Positions 52,479-62,058 of a stretch of DNA of 64,000 bases are shown one piece after another; within the stretch, counting starts at the first letter, position 1; each line of letters opens with the position of its first letter. Source of the stretch: Companilactobacillus alimentarius DSM 20249 (GTDB lineage Bacteria > Bacillota > Bacilli > Lactobacillales > Lactobacillaceae); assembly GCF_002849895.1 (NCBI RefSeq), contig NZ_CP018867.1:124001-188000 (forward strand), read 5' to 3'. The notes under the pieces were generated by a model. It searched no databases and was not told the origin of the DNA. It was given only the letters and a program-made list of their open reading frames with translations. A program made the position numbers and the translations under genes.

Positions 52479-53198
52479 TTAAGGTATTAATAGGTAGATC
52501 CAAGCTCCAACGGCACCACCAGCCAATGGTCCTAGAATAGGTACCCAGCTGTATGCCCAATCGGAGTCACCCTTGTTAGCAATCGGTAAGATTTGATGGG
52601 CAATTCTTGGTCCGAGGTCTCGGGCAGGGTTGATGGCATAGCCAGTTGTCCCACCGAGTGAGAAACCAATAGCAGTAATCAAGAGTCCCACCACGATTGG
52701 ATTAAGCCCTTGAGTAAATTTGCCTCTAGTGAAAGCTAATAATGCAAAGACTAAAACAAAAGTTCCGATGAATTCACTGATGAAGTTCATTGGATAGTTT
52801 CTAATTGCTGGTTCAGTAGCGAAAACACCTAGAATTGCTTGTGAGTCATCAGTTTCTTTCCAATGTGGATAGTAATTGATCCAAACGATTGTAGCTCCTA
52901 CGATTGCCCCTAAAGTTTGTGCAATGATATAAGGAACTACGTATGACCAATTAAAGACACCCGCAATTGCCATTCCCAGAGTAACGGCTGGATTTAAATG
53001 AGCTGGACTCAAAAAAGCAGAGCAGTATACTCCTAAAGTAACAGCTAATCCCCAACCTAAAGCAATGGCTACCCATCCGGCACCTTGAGCTTTAGATTTG
53101 TTCAAACTGACGGCGGCAACAACCCCATCACCTAAAAGAATCAAGATCATCGTACCAATAAATTCACCGATTAATTGTAACGTTAAACTATCGTGCAT
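52479..53198 (-). CDS. glpF: Glycerol uptake facilitator (MIP family)
   Basis: A 239-residue aquaglyceroporin with six membrane spans and two NPA half-helices: HLNPAVTLGMA near residue 66 and YAINPARDLGPR near 190. The second motif is followed by Asp-Leu-Gly-Pro-Arg, and the Arg selects polyols, marking a glycerol facilitator rather than a water channel. GGGAGGAAA decides the start at 53198 over an ATG five codons upstream. Divergent from the PduO adenosyltransferase gene, it may feed glycerol to a cobalamin-dependent dehydratase (PduCDE) not in this window. It may equally be a PduF-type protein. Confidence 0.92.
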   Translation of the reverse strand: MHDSLTLQLIGEFIGTMILILLGDGVVAAVSLNKSKAQGAGWVAIALGWGLAVTLGVYCSAFLSPAHLNPAVTLGMAIAGVFNWSYVVPYIIAQTLGAIVGATIVWINYYPHWKETDDSQAILGVFATEPAIRNYPMNFISEFIGTFVLVFALLAFTRGKFTQGLNPIVVGLLITAIGFSLGGTTGYAINPARDLGPRIAHQILPIANKGDSDWAYSWVPILGPLAGGAVGAWIYLLIP

Positions 53199-53340
53199 AA
53201 ATTTTCCTCCCAATTAACTATGTCGACGCTTACATATTTTGATTATACATAGATACCGGAAAGAAAGCGAAAAAAACCTATCTCAAAAGTATTATTTGTT
53301 GGTATGATTTACACAAGAATAATTTTAAGGAGCTTATAAA

Positions 53341-53910
53341 ATGAAGATATATACGCGAACAGGCGACAAAGGCAAGACAAGAATTATTGGAAATGACGTT
53401 TTGTATAAGTCAGCTCCAAGAATTGAATCTTATGGAACAATTGACGAATTAAATTCACTTGTAGGAGTAATAATTGCTAATCTATCAGATAAGACAATTA
53501 TTTTAAAAGATGAACTTCAAGAGATTCAACAATTGTTGTTTGACTGTGGAACTGATCTAGCTATTTCTCCTAAGGATAAAAAACATGAATTCATTTTTAC
53601 CGATGATAATAAAGCAGTCGATTGGTTAGAAAAGAAAATTGATGAATATTCTGATAAAGTTCCGGCGACACAAAAATTCATTTTACCTGGAGGTTCTAAA
53701 ACCGCTGCTAATTTGCATTTAGCACGAACGGTTACTCGCCGAGCTGAGCGTCAAATAGTGGCTCTGTTACAAGAAGAACCAATCAATGATTATGTTTTGA
53801 AGTTCATTAATCGTTTATCTGATTACTTCTTTGCGGCTGCACGTTTCAGTAATGTATTAGATGGAGTAGAGGATATTCAGTATCGTAATAGTAAGCCGGT
53901 TTTCAGATAG
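53341..53910 (+). CDS. PduO-type ATP:cob(I)alamin adenosyltransferase
   Basis: Makes adenosylcobalamin from ATP and cob(I)alamin, the active form used by diol/glycerol dehydratase and some mutases. The 189 residues show the family signatures: IYTRTGDKGKTRIIG at the N-terminus, RIESYGTIDELNSLVG near 28, QKFILPGGSKTAANLHLART (20 residues) near 118, and RRAERQIV with the Arg and Glu that bind ATP. AAGGAGC precedes the ATG. Forms an operon with the acetyltransferase 34 bases downstream. Together with the ECF transporter it gives an uptake and activation route for vitamin B12. Confidence 0.95.
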   Translation: MKIYTRTGDKGKTRIIGNDVLYKSAPRIESYGTIDELNSLVGVIIANLSDKTIILKDELQEIQQLLFDCGTDLAISPKDKKHEFIFTDDNKAVDWLEKKIDEYSDKVPATQKFILPGGSKTAANLHLARTVTRRAERQIVALLQEEPINDYVLKFINRLSDYFFAAARFSNVLDGVEDIQYRNSKPVFR

Positions 53911-53943
53911 AGCAATAAAATTTTTTTAGATGGAGGAAGATAA

Positions 53944-54555
53944 ATGCGTTCAGAAAAAGAAAAAATGCTGGCAGGGGATTTGTACGTCGCTAATGATCCT
54001 GAGTTGAGAAGTGATTTTAAAAAGGCAAAGAAGTTATTGCGTGAATACAATCAGACTACCGAAGATCAAGGAACTCGCCGCCAAGAGATTCTAAAGGATT
54101 TGTTTAAAAAGACCGGTAATAAATTACCATCAATCACGCCGCCTTTCTATACTGATTATGGTTGTAATACCGTAATTGGGGATGACTTTTATGCTAATTA
54201 TGAATGTATTATCTTAGATATTGCGAACGTTAAAATCGGTGATAATGTAATGTTTGGACCTAGAGTTGGTCTTTACACAGCAGGACATCCCATTGACAAA
54301 GTGATTAGGAATGAACATTTTGAATACGGCAAGCCGATTGAAATTGGCGATAATGTTTGGATCGGTGGCAACGTCGTGGTTAATCCGAATGTTAAAATTG
54401 GCAATAACGTTATTATCGGTTCTGGTTCTATCGTAACTAAAGATATTCCAGATGATGTGGTAGCAGTAGGAAATCCTTGCAGAGTCTTGAGAAAGATAGA
54501 CGATAACGATAAAAAATATTGGGAATCAGAAAAAGCTAGATATTTTGAAAATTAG
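53944..54555 (+). CDS. Maltose/galactoside O-acetyltransferase-like protein
   Basis: A 203-residue hexapeptide-repeat acetyltransferase of the Maa/LacA group. The N-terminal LAGDLYVANDPEL region is the family maltose acetyltransferase domain (residues 8-60). A left-handed beta-helix follows (TPPFYTDYGCNTVIGDDFYA, 20 residues; FGPRVGLYTAGHPID with the catalytic His near residue 119; GGNVVVNPNVKIGNNVIIGS). The acetyl donor is acetyl-CoA and the acceptor a sugar, not determinable here. GGAGGAAG precedes the ATG. The strong terminator downstream also closes the PduO gene. Confidence 0.92.
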   Translation: MRSEKEKMLAGDLYVANDPELRSDFKKAKKLLREYNQTTEDQGTRRQEILKDLFKKTGNKLPSITPPFYTDYGCNTVIGDDFYANYECIILDIANVKIGDNVMFGPRVGLYTAGHPIDKVIRNEHFEYGKPIEIGDNVWIGGNVVVNPNVKIGNNVIIGSGSIVTKDIPDDVVAVGNPCRVLRKIDDNDKKYWESEKARYFEN

Positions 54556-54563
54556 AAAATAAT

Positions 54564-54604
54564 AAAAAAGCTAGGTAATCAAATTACAATTGCCTAGCTT
54601 TTTT
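54564..54604. terminator. Bidirectional intrinsic terminator
   Basis: AAAAAAGCTAGG pairs with CCTAGCTTTTTT, inner AAT/ATT; T-runs on both strands. Confidence 0.9.
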
Positions 54605-54738
54605 AGATTAATTCATACATTAAATGTAGGGGGGAGGATAACCAAATATCTCCTATTTGATTATAGATACATCCTACCAACTACTTATGAATTTAGTATT
54701 TAGGAATTTTGATAAAGATTTAAAGTAAATGTGAAGAA

Positions 54739-55539
54739 TTAGTGACGCAAATCAAAGAGTTCTTCCAAATGGCTTAGAACACCTTGTTGATTGTTGTCGA
54801 CCGTTTGGTAAGGAGCAGTTTTTAAAACAATTGGACTAGCGTTTTTCATAGCGACCCCGTGACCGACAAAACGAAGCATTTCCAAATCATTGCCGCCATC
54901 GCCGAAAGCACACATTTGTTCAGGCTTGATTGATAATTTTTCCGCAAGATACAAAAGACCAGTAGCCTTATTGACTTGTGCTTGAATAATATCAATATCG
55001 CCGTGACCACTAGTTACGATTGAAACACTGGGACCAATCGCACTACTAAGCTTTTCCATGTATTCTTCGGTTTCATCTTTAGGACAATCAACTGAGAATT
55101 TTAAAATTTTATCGTTCAGATTGGCAAAATTACTGACACGCTTAGTTTTGGGGAAGTAGAATTTAGTCATCTCGTAGTAATCCTTCGGAACTGATTCCAA
55201 GACGTAAGCTGACTTTTGACCACAAACGACATAATTAATGTGTTCGATATTTTCAAGAGCGTCAATAATCTTTTCGACAAGTGACTGTGGAAAATTCCAG
55301 GTCTTAAAAATTTCTTGATGACTTCCGACCAGAGCACCATTCTCGGCTACAAAGAGTGTTTGCGGGTAATCTTTGAAGAAATTTTTGAGTTGATAATATT
55401 GATTACCACTGGCAGAAACAAAGTAAATCTGATTTTTGACCATATAATCGTAAATTTTTGAGAATCTCTTATTGTCAAAATGTTTGTCATCATCTAAAAA
55501 TGTTGCGTCCATATCTGTTGCAACTAATTTGATAGTCAT
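54739..55539 (-). CDS. Cof-type HAD phosphatase
   Basis: A 266-residue Cof-family phosphatase. VATDMDATFLDDD near residue 6 holds the nucleophile (Ala replaces the usual Gly before Thr: DMDAT instead of DxDGT, a noteworthy substitution). SASGNQYYQL is motif II, and AFGDGGNDLEML and GVAMKNA are motif IV. AAAGGA decides the start at 55539. It lies 37 bases downstream of another Cof-type gene, so the two probably form a tandem pair in one operon. The substrate is unknown. Confidence 0.92.
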   Translation of the reverse strand: MTIKLVATDMDATFLDDDKHFDNKRFSKIYDYMVKNQIYFVSASGNQYYQLKNFFKDYPQTLFVAENGALVGSHQEIFKTWNFPQSLVEKIIDALENIEHINYVVCGQKSAYVLESVPKDYYEMTKFYFPKTKRVSNFANLNDKILKFSVDCPKDETEEYMEKLSSAIGPSVSIVTSGHGDIDIIQAQVNKATGLLYLAEKLSIKPEQMCAFGDGGNDLEMLRFVGHGVAMKNASPIVLKTAPYQTVDNNQQGVLSHLEELFDLRH

Positions 55540-55576
55540 AGTAATTCCTTTCGAATTGGGTATTAGAGGATTTTTA

Positions 55577-56392
55577 TTAATCATTAAAAACCAATTTATC
55601 TAAAGCTTTTGCAATACCGTCATTGTCGTTACTGTCTGTCACATAGTCAGCACGTTCCTTAGCGACATCAGAGCCATTGCCCATAGCGATCGCGTGTCCC
55701 ACGTAATCAAACATAGGTAAGTCATTTTGCTCGTCGCCAAAAGCCATTATTTCGTCTTTTTTAAAGCCAAGAATCTTTACTAGAGTTTCCAAACCAGTAC
55801 CTTTATTGGCAGTTGGATTCATTATTTCAATAAAATTGTCACCGGCTCGAACAACATAATAGTCGTTACCAAATTGATCTTTCACTGGTTGTTCATATTG
55901 ATCAAGTTGATCTTTTTCGCCAACAACAGCTACCTTAGTGATTTCAAAGTCGTCGGGGAAATCTTGGGGAGTCCTGACAAAGATACCAGCTTTATTTTCC
56001 CAAGCTTGAACGATTGTAAAACGGTTGATATTCTTGTCGGCTGTGTAAACGTTACTTTGATCATCTAAGAAATAATAAGGCATCTTTTTTTCAGTCGCAA
56101 AACCAACAATTTTCTTGAAACCTTGATTGTCGATAATCTTTCGAGAAAGGATATCGCCGGAAGCCGTTTCGACTAAACCACCGTTATAGGTAATAACGTA
56201 TTGTTCTTTACCTGAAATATTTAATTCCTCAAGATAAGGGCTGACACCAGCTAAAGGACGTCCTGAACAAAGGACTACTTTAATTCCTTTATCTAAAGCT
56301 TTGTCGAGAGCCTTTTTAGTTGATGGTAAAATTTTATTCTGTGAATCCAGTAATGTATCATCAATATCTAATGCGATCAATTTTATACTCAT
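55577..56392 (-). CDS. Cof-type HAD phosphatase (YidA-like)
   Basis: A 271-residue Cof-family phosphatase resembling YidA, a general sugar-phosphate phosphatase. IALDIDDTLLDSQ near residue 6, LCSGRPLAGV (motif II), the catalytic lysine in ANKGTGLETL near 195 and AFGDEQNDLPMFDYVGHAIA (20 residues) near 214 are intact. AGGGAG before ATG 56392 fixes the start; the in-frame ATG at 56458 lacks a ribosome binding site. First gene of the pair with 54739. Confidence 0.94.
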   Translation of the reverse strand: MSIKLIALDIDDTLLDSQNKILPSTKKALDKALDKGIKVVLCSGRPLAGVSPYLEELNISGKEQYVITYNGGLVETASGDILSRKIIDNQGFKKIVGFATEKKMPYYFLDDQSNVYTADKNINRFTIVQAWENKAGIFVRTPQDFPDDFEITKVAVVGEKDQLDQYEQPVKDQFGNDYYVVRAGDNFIEIMNPTANKGTGLETLVKILGFKKDEIMAFGDEQNDLPMFDYVGHAIAMGNGSDVAKERADYVTDSNDNDGIAKALDKLVFND

Positions 56393-56598
56393 ATTAACTC
56401 CCTTTAAAATATTAACTAAGATTAAAGCAATTGTACCAAACGGATAAAACGTTTTCAATTTAAGCTAGAAAGGACGAATTATTTAGTCAATTTTAATAAA
56501 AATAATTATTATAATTTAGTCTTCTTGATATTTAAACACGATATATACTATTTATAGCAGGGATGAATGCGTTTTAATAAAAAGGAATGGCTAATACT

Positions 56599-57642
56599 AT
56601 GATAAATAATAATTATAATATTGAATTGCGTCGACTCAATTTAATGAAGCCGGTTGACATTCCCCATTTAAGAAATGTTCAAATGATTGTCAAAGACCGG
56701 GTTGATTCACATACTTATGATCCAACCGTTTGGGAGCATATGAAAAAATTACGTAAAGAATCAGACTTGGTTGACGATTTATCAAAATTACGTGAGGGAA
56801 CAAAGGCAACGGGGGTACCTGATATTCTAGCTCCAAAGGTTCAAGTCGAATTGAAGTATAGTAAAAAAATGGGACGAAACGTACCTTACTTAAAAATCTA
56901 TCGTCAAAATGAAAAGAATACTTATCAAAAGGCACTGTTTTATGTGCATGGTGGAGCTTACTACGGCGGTTGTGCCAAAGACACTTTGCCATTTTTACGT
57001 TTATTAGCAACAAAATTCGAGGGAGTAATTTATAGCATTGATTATGGCTTAGCACCAGAATACCCTTATCCATTAGGGGTAGAGGATTGTTTATCTGTTT
57101 TAATTGAAGAGGCCAATCACTATACTCAAGTTTCTTTAGGCGGAGATTCCGCAGGTGCAGCTATAGCCTTAGGAGCTAGTCAGCTCTGTCAAAATATGGG
57201 GATTTGTTCGATATACAAACATGTTCTCTTTTATCCTACGGTAGTCCATGGATCAGATCATCAAGGTCCTTTGTGGAATGATCACTTGATTCCTATTAAT
57301 CCAGGACAAAGAACCGTCTTACACAATAATTATCTTCAATTTAAACAATTAGATAAGATTATGACGAAATATTATTTGAATGGTCAAGATTATGATCTAT
57401 CCTCACCAATACTTTCGCCATTGAAAGCTGATCCGTTAATGTTTAAAAAAATCTTAGTTTTGACAGGTGAATTTGATCCGTTCAGATTACAAGATGAAGC
57501 TTTCGCTCAAAAAGTTGGGATAGCAGGTTGTGAAGCTAAGTATATTCGTTACGGAGGACTAGCTCATGCATTCTTGAATTACGTTGGGCAAGTTCCAGCA
57601 GTTGAAGACGCTTTAGATGAATGTGCTAATGAATTAAATTAA
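56599..57642 (+). CDS. HSL-type alpha/beta hydrolase (esterase/lipase)
   Basis: A 347-residue cytoplasmic carboxylesterase of the hormone-sensitive lipase group. The oxyanion-hole motif HGGAYYGG begins at residue 117, the nucleophile elbow GDSAGA has Ser184, and the remaining triad is TGEFDPFRLQDE (Asp near 294) and GGLAHAFLNY (His near 326). The 110-residue N-terminal cap (HTYDPTVWEHMKKLRKES) is longer than in short family members. The best start is ATG 56599 (AAAGGA about 12 bases upstream); ATG 56587 is too close to that site. Likely acts on short-chain esters. Confidence 0.88.
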   Translation: MINNNYNIELRRLNLMKPVDIPHLRNVQMIVKDRVDSHTYDPTVWEHMKKLRKESDLVDDLSKLREGTKATGVPDILAPKVQVELKYSKKMGRNVPYLKIYRQNEKNTYQKALFYVHGGAYYGGCAKDTLPFLRLLATKFEGVIYSIDYGLAPEYPYPLGVEDCLSVLIEEANHYTQVSLGGDSAGAAIALGASQLCQNMGICSIYKHVLFYPTVVHGSDHQGPLWNDHLIPINPGQRTVLHNNYLQFKQLDKIMTKYYLNGQDYDLSSPILSPLKADPLMFKKILVLTGEFDPFRLQDEAFAQKVGIAGCEAKYIRYGGLAHAFLNYVGQVPAVEDALDECANELN

Positions 57643-57646
57643 AAAT

Positions 57647-57697
57647 AAAAATATCTGTATCAGTTGGTGGAATCACTAACAGATACAGATATTTTTT
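57647..57697. terminator. Bidirectional intrinsic terminator
   Basis: AAATATCTGTATC pairs with GATACAGATATTT, with an inner GTT/AAC; T-runs on both strands. It lies between the esterase and the convergent MATE gene. Confidence 0.9.
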
Positions 57698-59043
57698 TAT
57701 TCAGTCAACATATTTTTCATATTTCTAAGTTTCTTGATTTCAAAATTCCAAGTACTTACCAGAACTAAGACGGAACCACTCCAAGCCAGCGGGTTGGCTA
57801 ATGCGGCACCATAGAATCCAAAGAAGCGAATCAATACGATTCCGGCAAAGACTCTCATTAATAACTCTGCCACACCTGCAATAGTTGGGGCTTTTTGATT
57901 TCCCAAACCTTGTAGCGTGTATCTAACAATGAACAAAATTGAAAGGATGAAGTAGGTAGAACCGTTGAAGTAGTAGTAAATTTGAATTAAGTTCAAGACG
58001 TTTGTCTCACTGCCGTTCATAAATAGATGTGAAATTGAACGTCCAAATAATATTAAGAGAAATCCAATAACTAAACTGGAAATCACGGAGACTAGGATAC
58101 CATCCTTAACACCTTTGAGGATACGATCGAATTTTCTAGCACCCATATTTTGAGCAGTGTAATTAACTAAGGCTAATCCAAAACTAAAGGCAGGTAAGGT
58201 AGCAATCTGTTCAACTCTGCCGGCAACTGTATAAGCAGCCACAGCGTTTGCTCCAAGTGTATTTAGCATGAATTGTAAAATAATTGAACCAATAGCGATG
58301 ATTGATGATTGGAATCTCATTGGTAAACTTATGCTCAGCAATTCTTTAATTTCTCCCATATCAATCTTAAAGTCCTTATGAGACAGGATAAGATATGGAA
58401 TGTGTCTTCTGATATAAAAGTAGAGGACAATAAAGGTAATTGTTTGAGCAACAACAGTTGCTAAGCCAGCTCCAGCCACACCCATGTGTAAATAGAGGAT
58501 GAAGACTAATTCCAAAAGGATATTAAGAAGCGTACTTACGATTAGGAAAAATAGTGGTACACGGGAATCACCCAGAGCCCGCATGGTATTTCCTAGAAAA
58601 TCAAAACCTACGAAAGAAAAAATTCCTGCAAAGATTATTTCCAAAAAGATAAATGAGTCATGCAGTAAAACTTTTGGCGTCTGCATTGCAATTAAGAGTG
58701 GATAAGCCACTAGTAAGGCGATGACTGTAAAGAAAACAATGATGAATAGTGAGATCATAATTCCTGATGCAAAGCTCTTTCTCACTCCGGCCTCATCGTG
58801 AGCACCATATTTTCTCGCGGTTAAAATTGTTAAACCACTGGTCATGCCTTGTGCAAAGCCGATCACTAATCCTGTTAACCCCCCAGTTGCACCAACACTA
58901 GCTAAAGCATTGACACTGATAGTTTTCCCAACAATTAAAGTATCAATGAAACTGTAAAATTGTTGGAAAAAGTTACCTAATAGTAAAGGAATAGTGTACA
59001 GAAATATAACTTTCATAGGTCTGCCATTTGTCAGATCTATCAT
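57697..59043 (-). CDS. MATE family efflux transporter
   Basis: A 448-residue membrane protein with 12 predicted spans in two homologous halves, each beginning with a MATE domain (MIDLTNGRPMKVIFLYTIP at the N-terminus, 19 residues; IDMGEIKELLSISLPMRFQS near 228). PVFN-type sequence QQFYSFIDTLIVGKTI near residue 27 and NTLGANAVAAYTVAGRVEQI near 263 are standard. It exports drugs or organic cations against proton or sodium. GGAGGGG before ATG 59043 decides the start. Monocistronic; substrate unknown. Confidence 0.93.
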   Translation of the reverse strand: MIDLTNGRPMKVIFLYTIPLLLGNFFQQFYSFIDTLIVGKTISVNALASVGATGGLTGLVIGFAQGMTSGLTILTARKYGAHDEAGVRKSFASGIMISLFIIVFFTVIALLVAYPLLIAMQTPKVLLHDSFIFLEIIFAGIFSFVGFDFLGNTMRALGDSRVPLFFLIVSTLLNILLELVFILYLHMGVAGAGLATVVAQTITFIVLYFYIRRHIPYLILSHKDFKIDMGEIKELLSISLPMRFQSSIIAIGSIILQFMLNTLGANAVAAYTVAGRVEQIATLPAFSFGLALVNYTAQNMGARKFDRILKGVKDGILVSVISSLVIGFLLILFGRSISHLFMNGSETNVLNLIQIYYYFNGSTYFILSILFIVRYTLQGLGNQKAPTIAGVAELLMRVFAGIVLIRFFGFYGAALANPLAWSGSVLVLVSTWNFEIKKLRNMKNMLTE

Positions 59044-59151
59044 ATATTTAAACCCCTCCATAAAGATTATGAATATTCTATCATTTTATTTTTTATTGGT
59101 AAGGGGGTTAAGGAAATAAACCTAAGTTATTTTCTGAGTAATTTGTCACAC

Positions 59152-61854
59152 CTAATAAGTTAATTGGATTTCTTGATTAGCGACTAATGGTAATTTTTTA
59201 CCTAAGAATCTAATTTCAGTGTCCTTATCGGTTGTAACGATAAAGGTATTGTCTGTCACTCTGAAATTGAAGTTAACTTTTTGGAAAGTCATGTTAAAGT
59301 CGATTTCTTCCCATTGCTTAGGCATATGAGGATTTATTTCAAGCATTTTGCCACGATAATCGACGCCAGCAAAGTAAGAAGTAACCACATTTAACGTTGC
59401 TCCCATAACACCTAAATGGATTCCTTCGGCCGTTGTTCCACCTTGAATATCATAGTAATCACTCGTCAAAGCTTCATAGAATAGCTTCCAAGCTAATCTG
59501 TCGTCGTTAATCTTTAACATCAACATTGAGTAGACGATTCTGGAAAGCGTGGAGCCATGAGTAGTTCTGGCAATGTAATATTTGATATTGTCACGGATAA
59601 ATTGTTTAGGATTATTGATAGGATAGCCAAGTTCAGACATTATTTCGAAGAAAACGTTATCCCGGAGGTTGAAGAGTGGCATTAACGTATCAGCTTGCTT
59701 GGCGACTTGATATTTATCAGGTGTATCGTTGTGAGCTTTGAGAATTCGATCCATTCGGGAAATATTTCCGTACTTTTGACGGTATTTAGTAAGATCAAGT
59801 TCCTTCAAGTTAAAATAGCCTTCAAATTGTCCTAAGATATCGCCTTGAAATTCCAAGGTGAGATTGTGTCTAATTTCATCCAAGTCGTCAATATCTTCTT
59901 TGGTGAAGTGAGACTCTTTGAGATTGTCATCAATTACTTGAGCGGGCAAATTCTTAATTAAGTGAGTCAATTTCTTAAAGAACCAACTGACCATAATATT
60001 GGTATAAGCGTTATTCTTGAGTCCTTGATTCTTAGTATCTCCAGGATATTCTTCGTGGAATTCGTCTGGTCCCATGACGTTAGAAATGGAGTATTTGCCA
60101 GTCGTAGAATCCAATTTTGCTTTGCTGATCCAGAATTGAGCAATCTTAAGTAACATTTTGAGACCGTATTGATTCATAAAATCATTATCTTGAGTGGCAT
60201 TGTAGTAATTCAAAACATTATAGGCAACGGCTAATGAGACGTGACGCTGCTTTCGTGAATTATCGGGGTCCCACTTATTAGTGATGGGGTTGAGATGAAC
60301 TAGTTGTGATTGTTCATCGCCATACATCCCGCTTTGCCAAGGATACATTGCTCCATTATAGCCGTTCTCAGAAGCATAATTTATTGCTGCATCTAGTCGA
60401 TTGTAACGATATTTCAAAAGATTCTTGACTAGGTCTGGTGAATGCAAGATGTAGAAGTTCATGTCGAATAATTCATCCCAGAAAATGTGTCCACGATAAC
60501 CCTCGCCAGTTAAACCACGAGATCCGACGGAAGCGTCAAGATTCTTATTGGCGTCATTTTGAGCAGCAATTGTCATACTGAAACTATTTAAATGTAACAA
60601 CTTTTGAGCGGTGATATCGCCAGTTATCTTGATACTTTCCTTTTTCCAAATTTCATGCCAAACCGATTGATTAGCACGATAAGCGTTGTCAAAAGACGAC
60701 ATGAATTTATGGTTTTTAGCAGTTGTAACGAGGTCAGTTTTGGTTTCAAGTGATGTGAAAATGCTGACAGACTTTTCCATAGTATATGTCTGATTCTTAA
60801 CTGCAAAAAATTCAACGGTTTGATTGGCAATTTCAATGTCATTTTGAGCAGAATATTCTTTGACGTCAATTTCAGGTAGGGAAATATTAGTTTTAATTGC
60901 TAACTTTATTTTTGATTGAGTTGTGTGAGCAAATAAAAGTAAATCTTTATCGTAATTTTCCATTGAATCTACAGCTAGATGTTTATTAGCCAAATTGCGA
61001 TAACGTTCAACGTTAGAATTGACGATTGAAGCATCAGTTTGAGTTAGGAAAGTAATATTTCCCGAGAAGTTCAAAGGCGTGATGGAATATTGTAAGTAAT
61101 AATCATGATAATTTTTGAGATCAGCAATTTTTTTCTCAACAATTTTTACTTGTTTGCCATCATTTAATTTAGCAATCATCGTAATTGTTAAAATTCCATG
61201 TTTCATATCCAGTGAACGGATTGATTCGAGAATTGATTCCTCGTTTATCTCAAAGTAAGGTCCATCGTCGACACGGAAGGTAATGTATTGTGAATTTGGT
61301 AGATTGACGAGGTCTTCATTGATCACATTTCTACCATTAATAGGGGTTGCTAGTTGGTTGAAAACACCAGCTGCATAAGTTGCGGGATAATTGTCTTCAT
61401 TATATTTAGCTTCTAGGTAGGTTCCCCTTAAGCCTAAAAAACCGTTACCAATTGTTTGCATAGACTCTTGCCCGTATTGGCGTTTGCCATGACTAGTACC
61501 GAGATAGTCCAAGTGCCATCCAGAATAGTGGCGTTCTTGGTTGGTAGCAAAATTGAGATTAGATTCGTTGACCTGCGTTTGATTAATGACGGGGATGTGA
61601 AAGACATCCTCTAAAGAGTTTTTGCAGTCGACGAGTTGATTGTTATATTTAATCAAATCTTTATTTAGTAAATTTTCATAAGGATTTGTAAGAACTAAGA
61701 CGCTGATTGGCATATAGATCTTTTTTTCAAATTCTCGAAAGTTTTCTTTAAGTTCTAGTTCAGAATTAAGTTCGTAACTTTGTTCATTAACGAAGTCTTG
61801 ATCATCAGAATAATGAATAACACCGTTGGTAAATTTAAGATACAAGGGTTTCAT
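59152..61854 (-). CDS. GH65 phosphorylase-like glycosidase
   Basis: A 900-residue enzyme of glycoside hydrolase family 65 (maltose, trehalose, kojibiose or trehalose-6-phosphate phosphorylases). Architecture: a non-GH65 N-terminal extension of about 110 residues, beta-sandwich domain (ETIGNGFLGLRGTYLE near 140, written in part), linker, (alpha/alpha)6 barrel with GYRGHIFWDELF near 450 and YNGAMYPWQSG, catalytic acid Glu598 in NVMGPDEFHEEY, and the C-terminal jelly roll. Usual family length is about 760. GGAGGAATT precedes ATG 61854. Divergent from a glucose-type PTS permease, suggesting it cleaves a phosphorylated disaccharide; substrate is inference. Confidence 0.9.
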   Translation of the reverse strand: MKPLYLKFTNGVIHYSDDQDFVNEQSYELNSELELKENFREFEKKIYMPISVLVLTNPYENLLNKDLIKYNNQLVDCKNSLEDVFHIPVINQTQVNESNLNFATNQERHYSGWHLDYLGTSHGKRQYGQESMQTIGNGFLGLRGTYLEAKYNEDNYPATYAAGVFNQLATPINGRNVINEDLVNLPNSQYITFRVDDGPYFEINEESILESIRSLDMKHGILTITMIAKLNDGKQVKIVEKKIADLKNYHDYYLQYSITPLNFSGNITFLTQTDASIVNSNVERYRNLANKHLAVDSMENYDKDLLLFAHTTQSKIKLAIKTNISLPEIDVKEYSAQNDIEIANQTVEFFAVKNQTYTMEKSVSIFTSLETKTDLVTTAKNHKFMSSFDNAYRANQSVWHEIWKKESIKITGDITAQKLLHLNSFSMTIAAQNDANKNLDASVGSRGLTGEGYRGHIFWDELFDMNFYILHSPDLVKNLLKYRYNRLDAAINYASENGYNGAMYPWQSGMYGDEQSQLVHLNPITNKWDPDNSRKQRHVSLAVAYNVLNYYNATQDNDFMNQYGLKMLLKIAQFWISKAKLDSTTGKYSISNVMGPDEFHEEYPGDTKNQGLKNNAYTNIMVSWFFKKLTHLIKNLPAQVIDDNLKESHFTKEDIDDLDEIRHNLTLEFQGDILGQFEGYFNLKELDLTKYRQKYGNISRMDRILKAHNDTPDKYQVAKQADTLMPLFNLRDNVFFEIMSELGYPINNPKQFIRDNIKYYIARTTHGSTLSRIVYSMLMLKINDDRLAWKLFYEALTSDYYDIQGGTTAEGIHLGVMGATLNVVTSYFAGVDYRGKMLEINPHMPKQWEEIDFNMTFQKVNFNFRVTDNTFIVTTDKDTEIRFLGKKLPLVANQEIQLTY

Positions 61855-61890
61855 AATTAATTCCTCCATAACCTAATTACTTGTTTTATT

Positions 61891-61900
61891 TGTTTAAACA
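61891..61900. promoter_or_regulatory. Palindrome TGTTTAAACA between GH65 and PTS genes
   Basis: A ten-base perfect palindrome 37 bases upstream of the GH65 start and downstream of its -10 (TATAAT on the minus strand at 61922-61917). It could be a repressor site; the binding protein is unknown. Confidence 0.35.
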
Positions 61901-61974
61901 TATTCATACAATATATATTATACACCCGATTTATGTAGTTTTAATACGAATTTAATAATTTAAAATATTCTAAC

Positions 61975-62004
61975 TTGATGTTTATACATGACAAGATGTA
62001 TTAT
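61975..62004 (+). promoter_or_regulatory. Promoter of the PTS EIIABC gene
   Basis: -35 TTGATG (61975-61980), spacer of 18, -10 TATTAT (61999-62004). The spacer contains the imperfect dyad TACATGACAAGATGTA, a possible regulator site. Confidence 0.5.
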
Positions 62005-62020
62005 AGTGATAGATGGAAGT

Positions 62021-62034
62021 TGTAATCGGTTACT
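62021..62034 (+). promoter_or_regulatory. cre-like CcpA site upstream of PTS gene
   Basis: TGTAATCGGTTACT differs from the catabolite-responsive consensus only at the last base. It lies about 17 bases after the -10 box, in the transcribed leader, where CcpA would repress in the presence of a preferred sugar. Confidence 0.55.
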
Positions 62035-62058
62035 AAAATTTAAGGAGGCGCTATCTTT

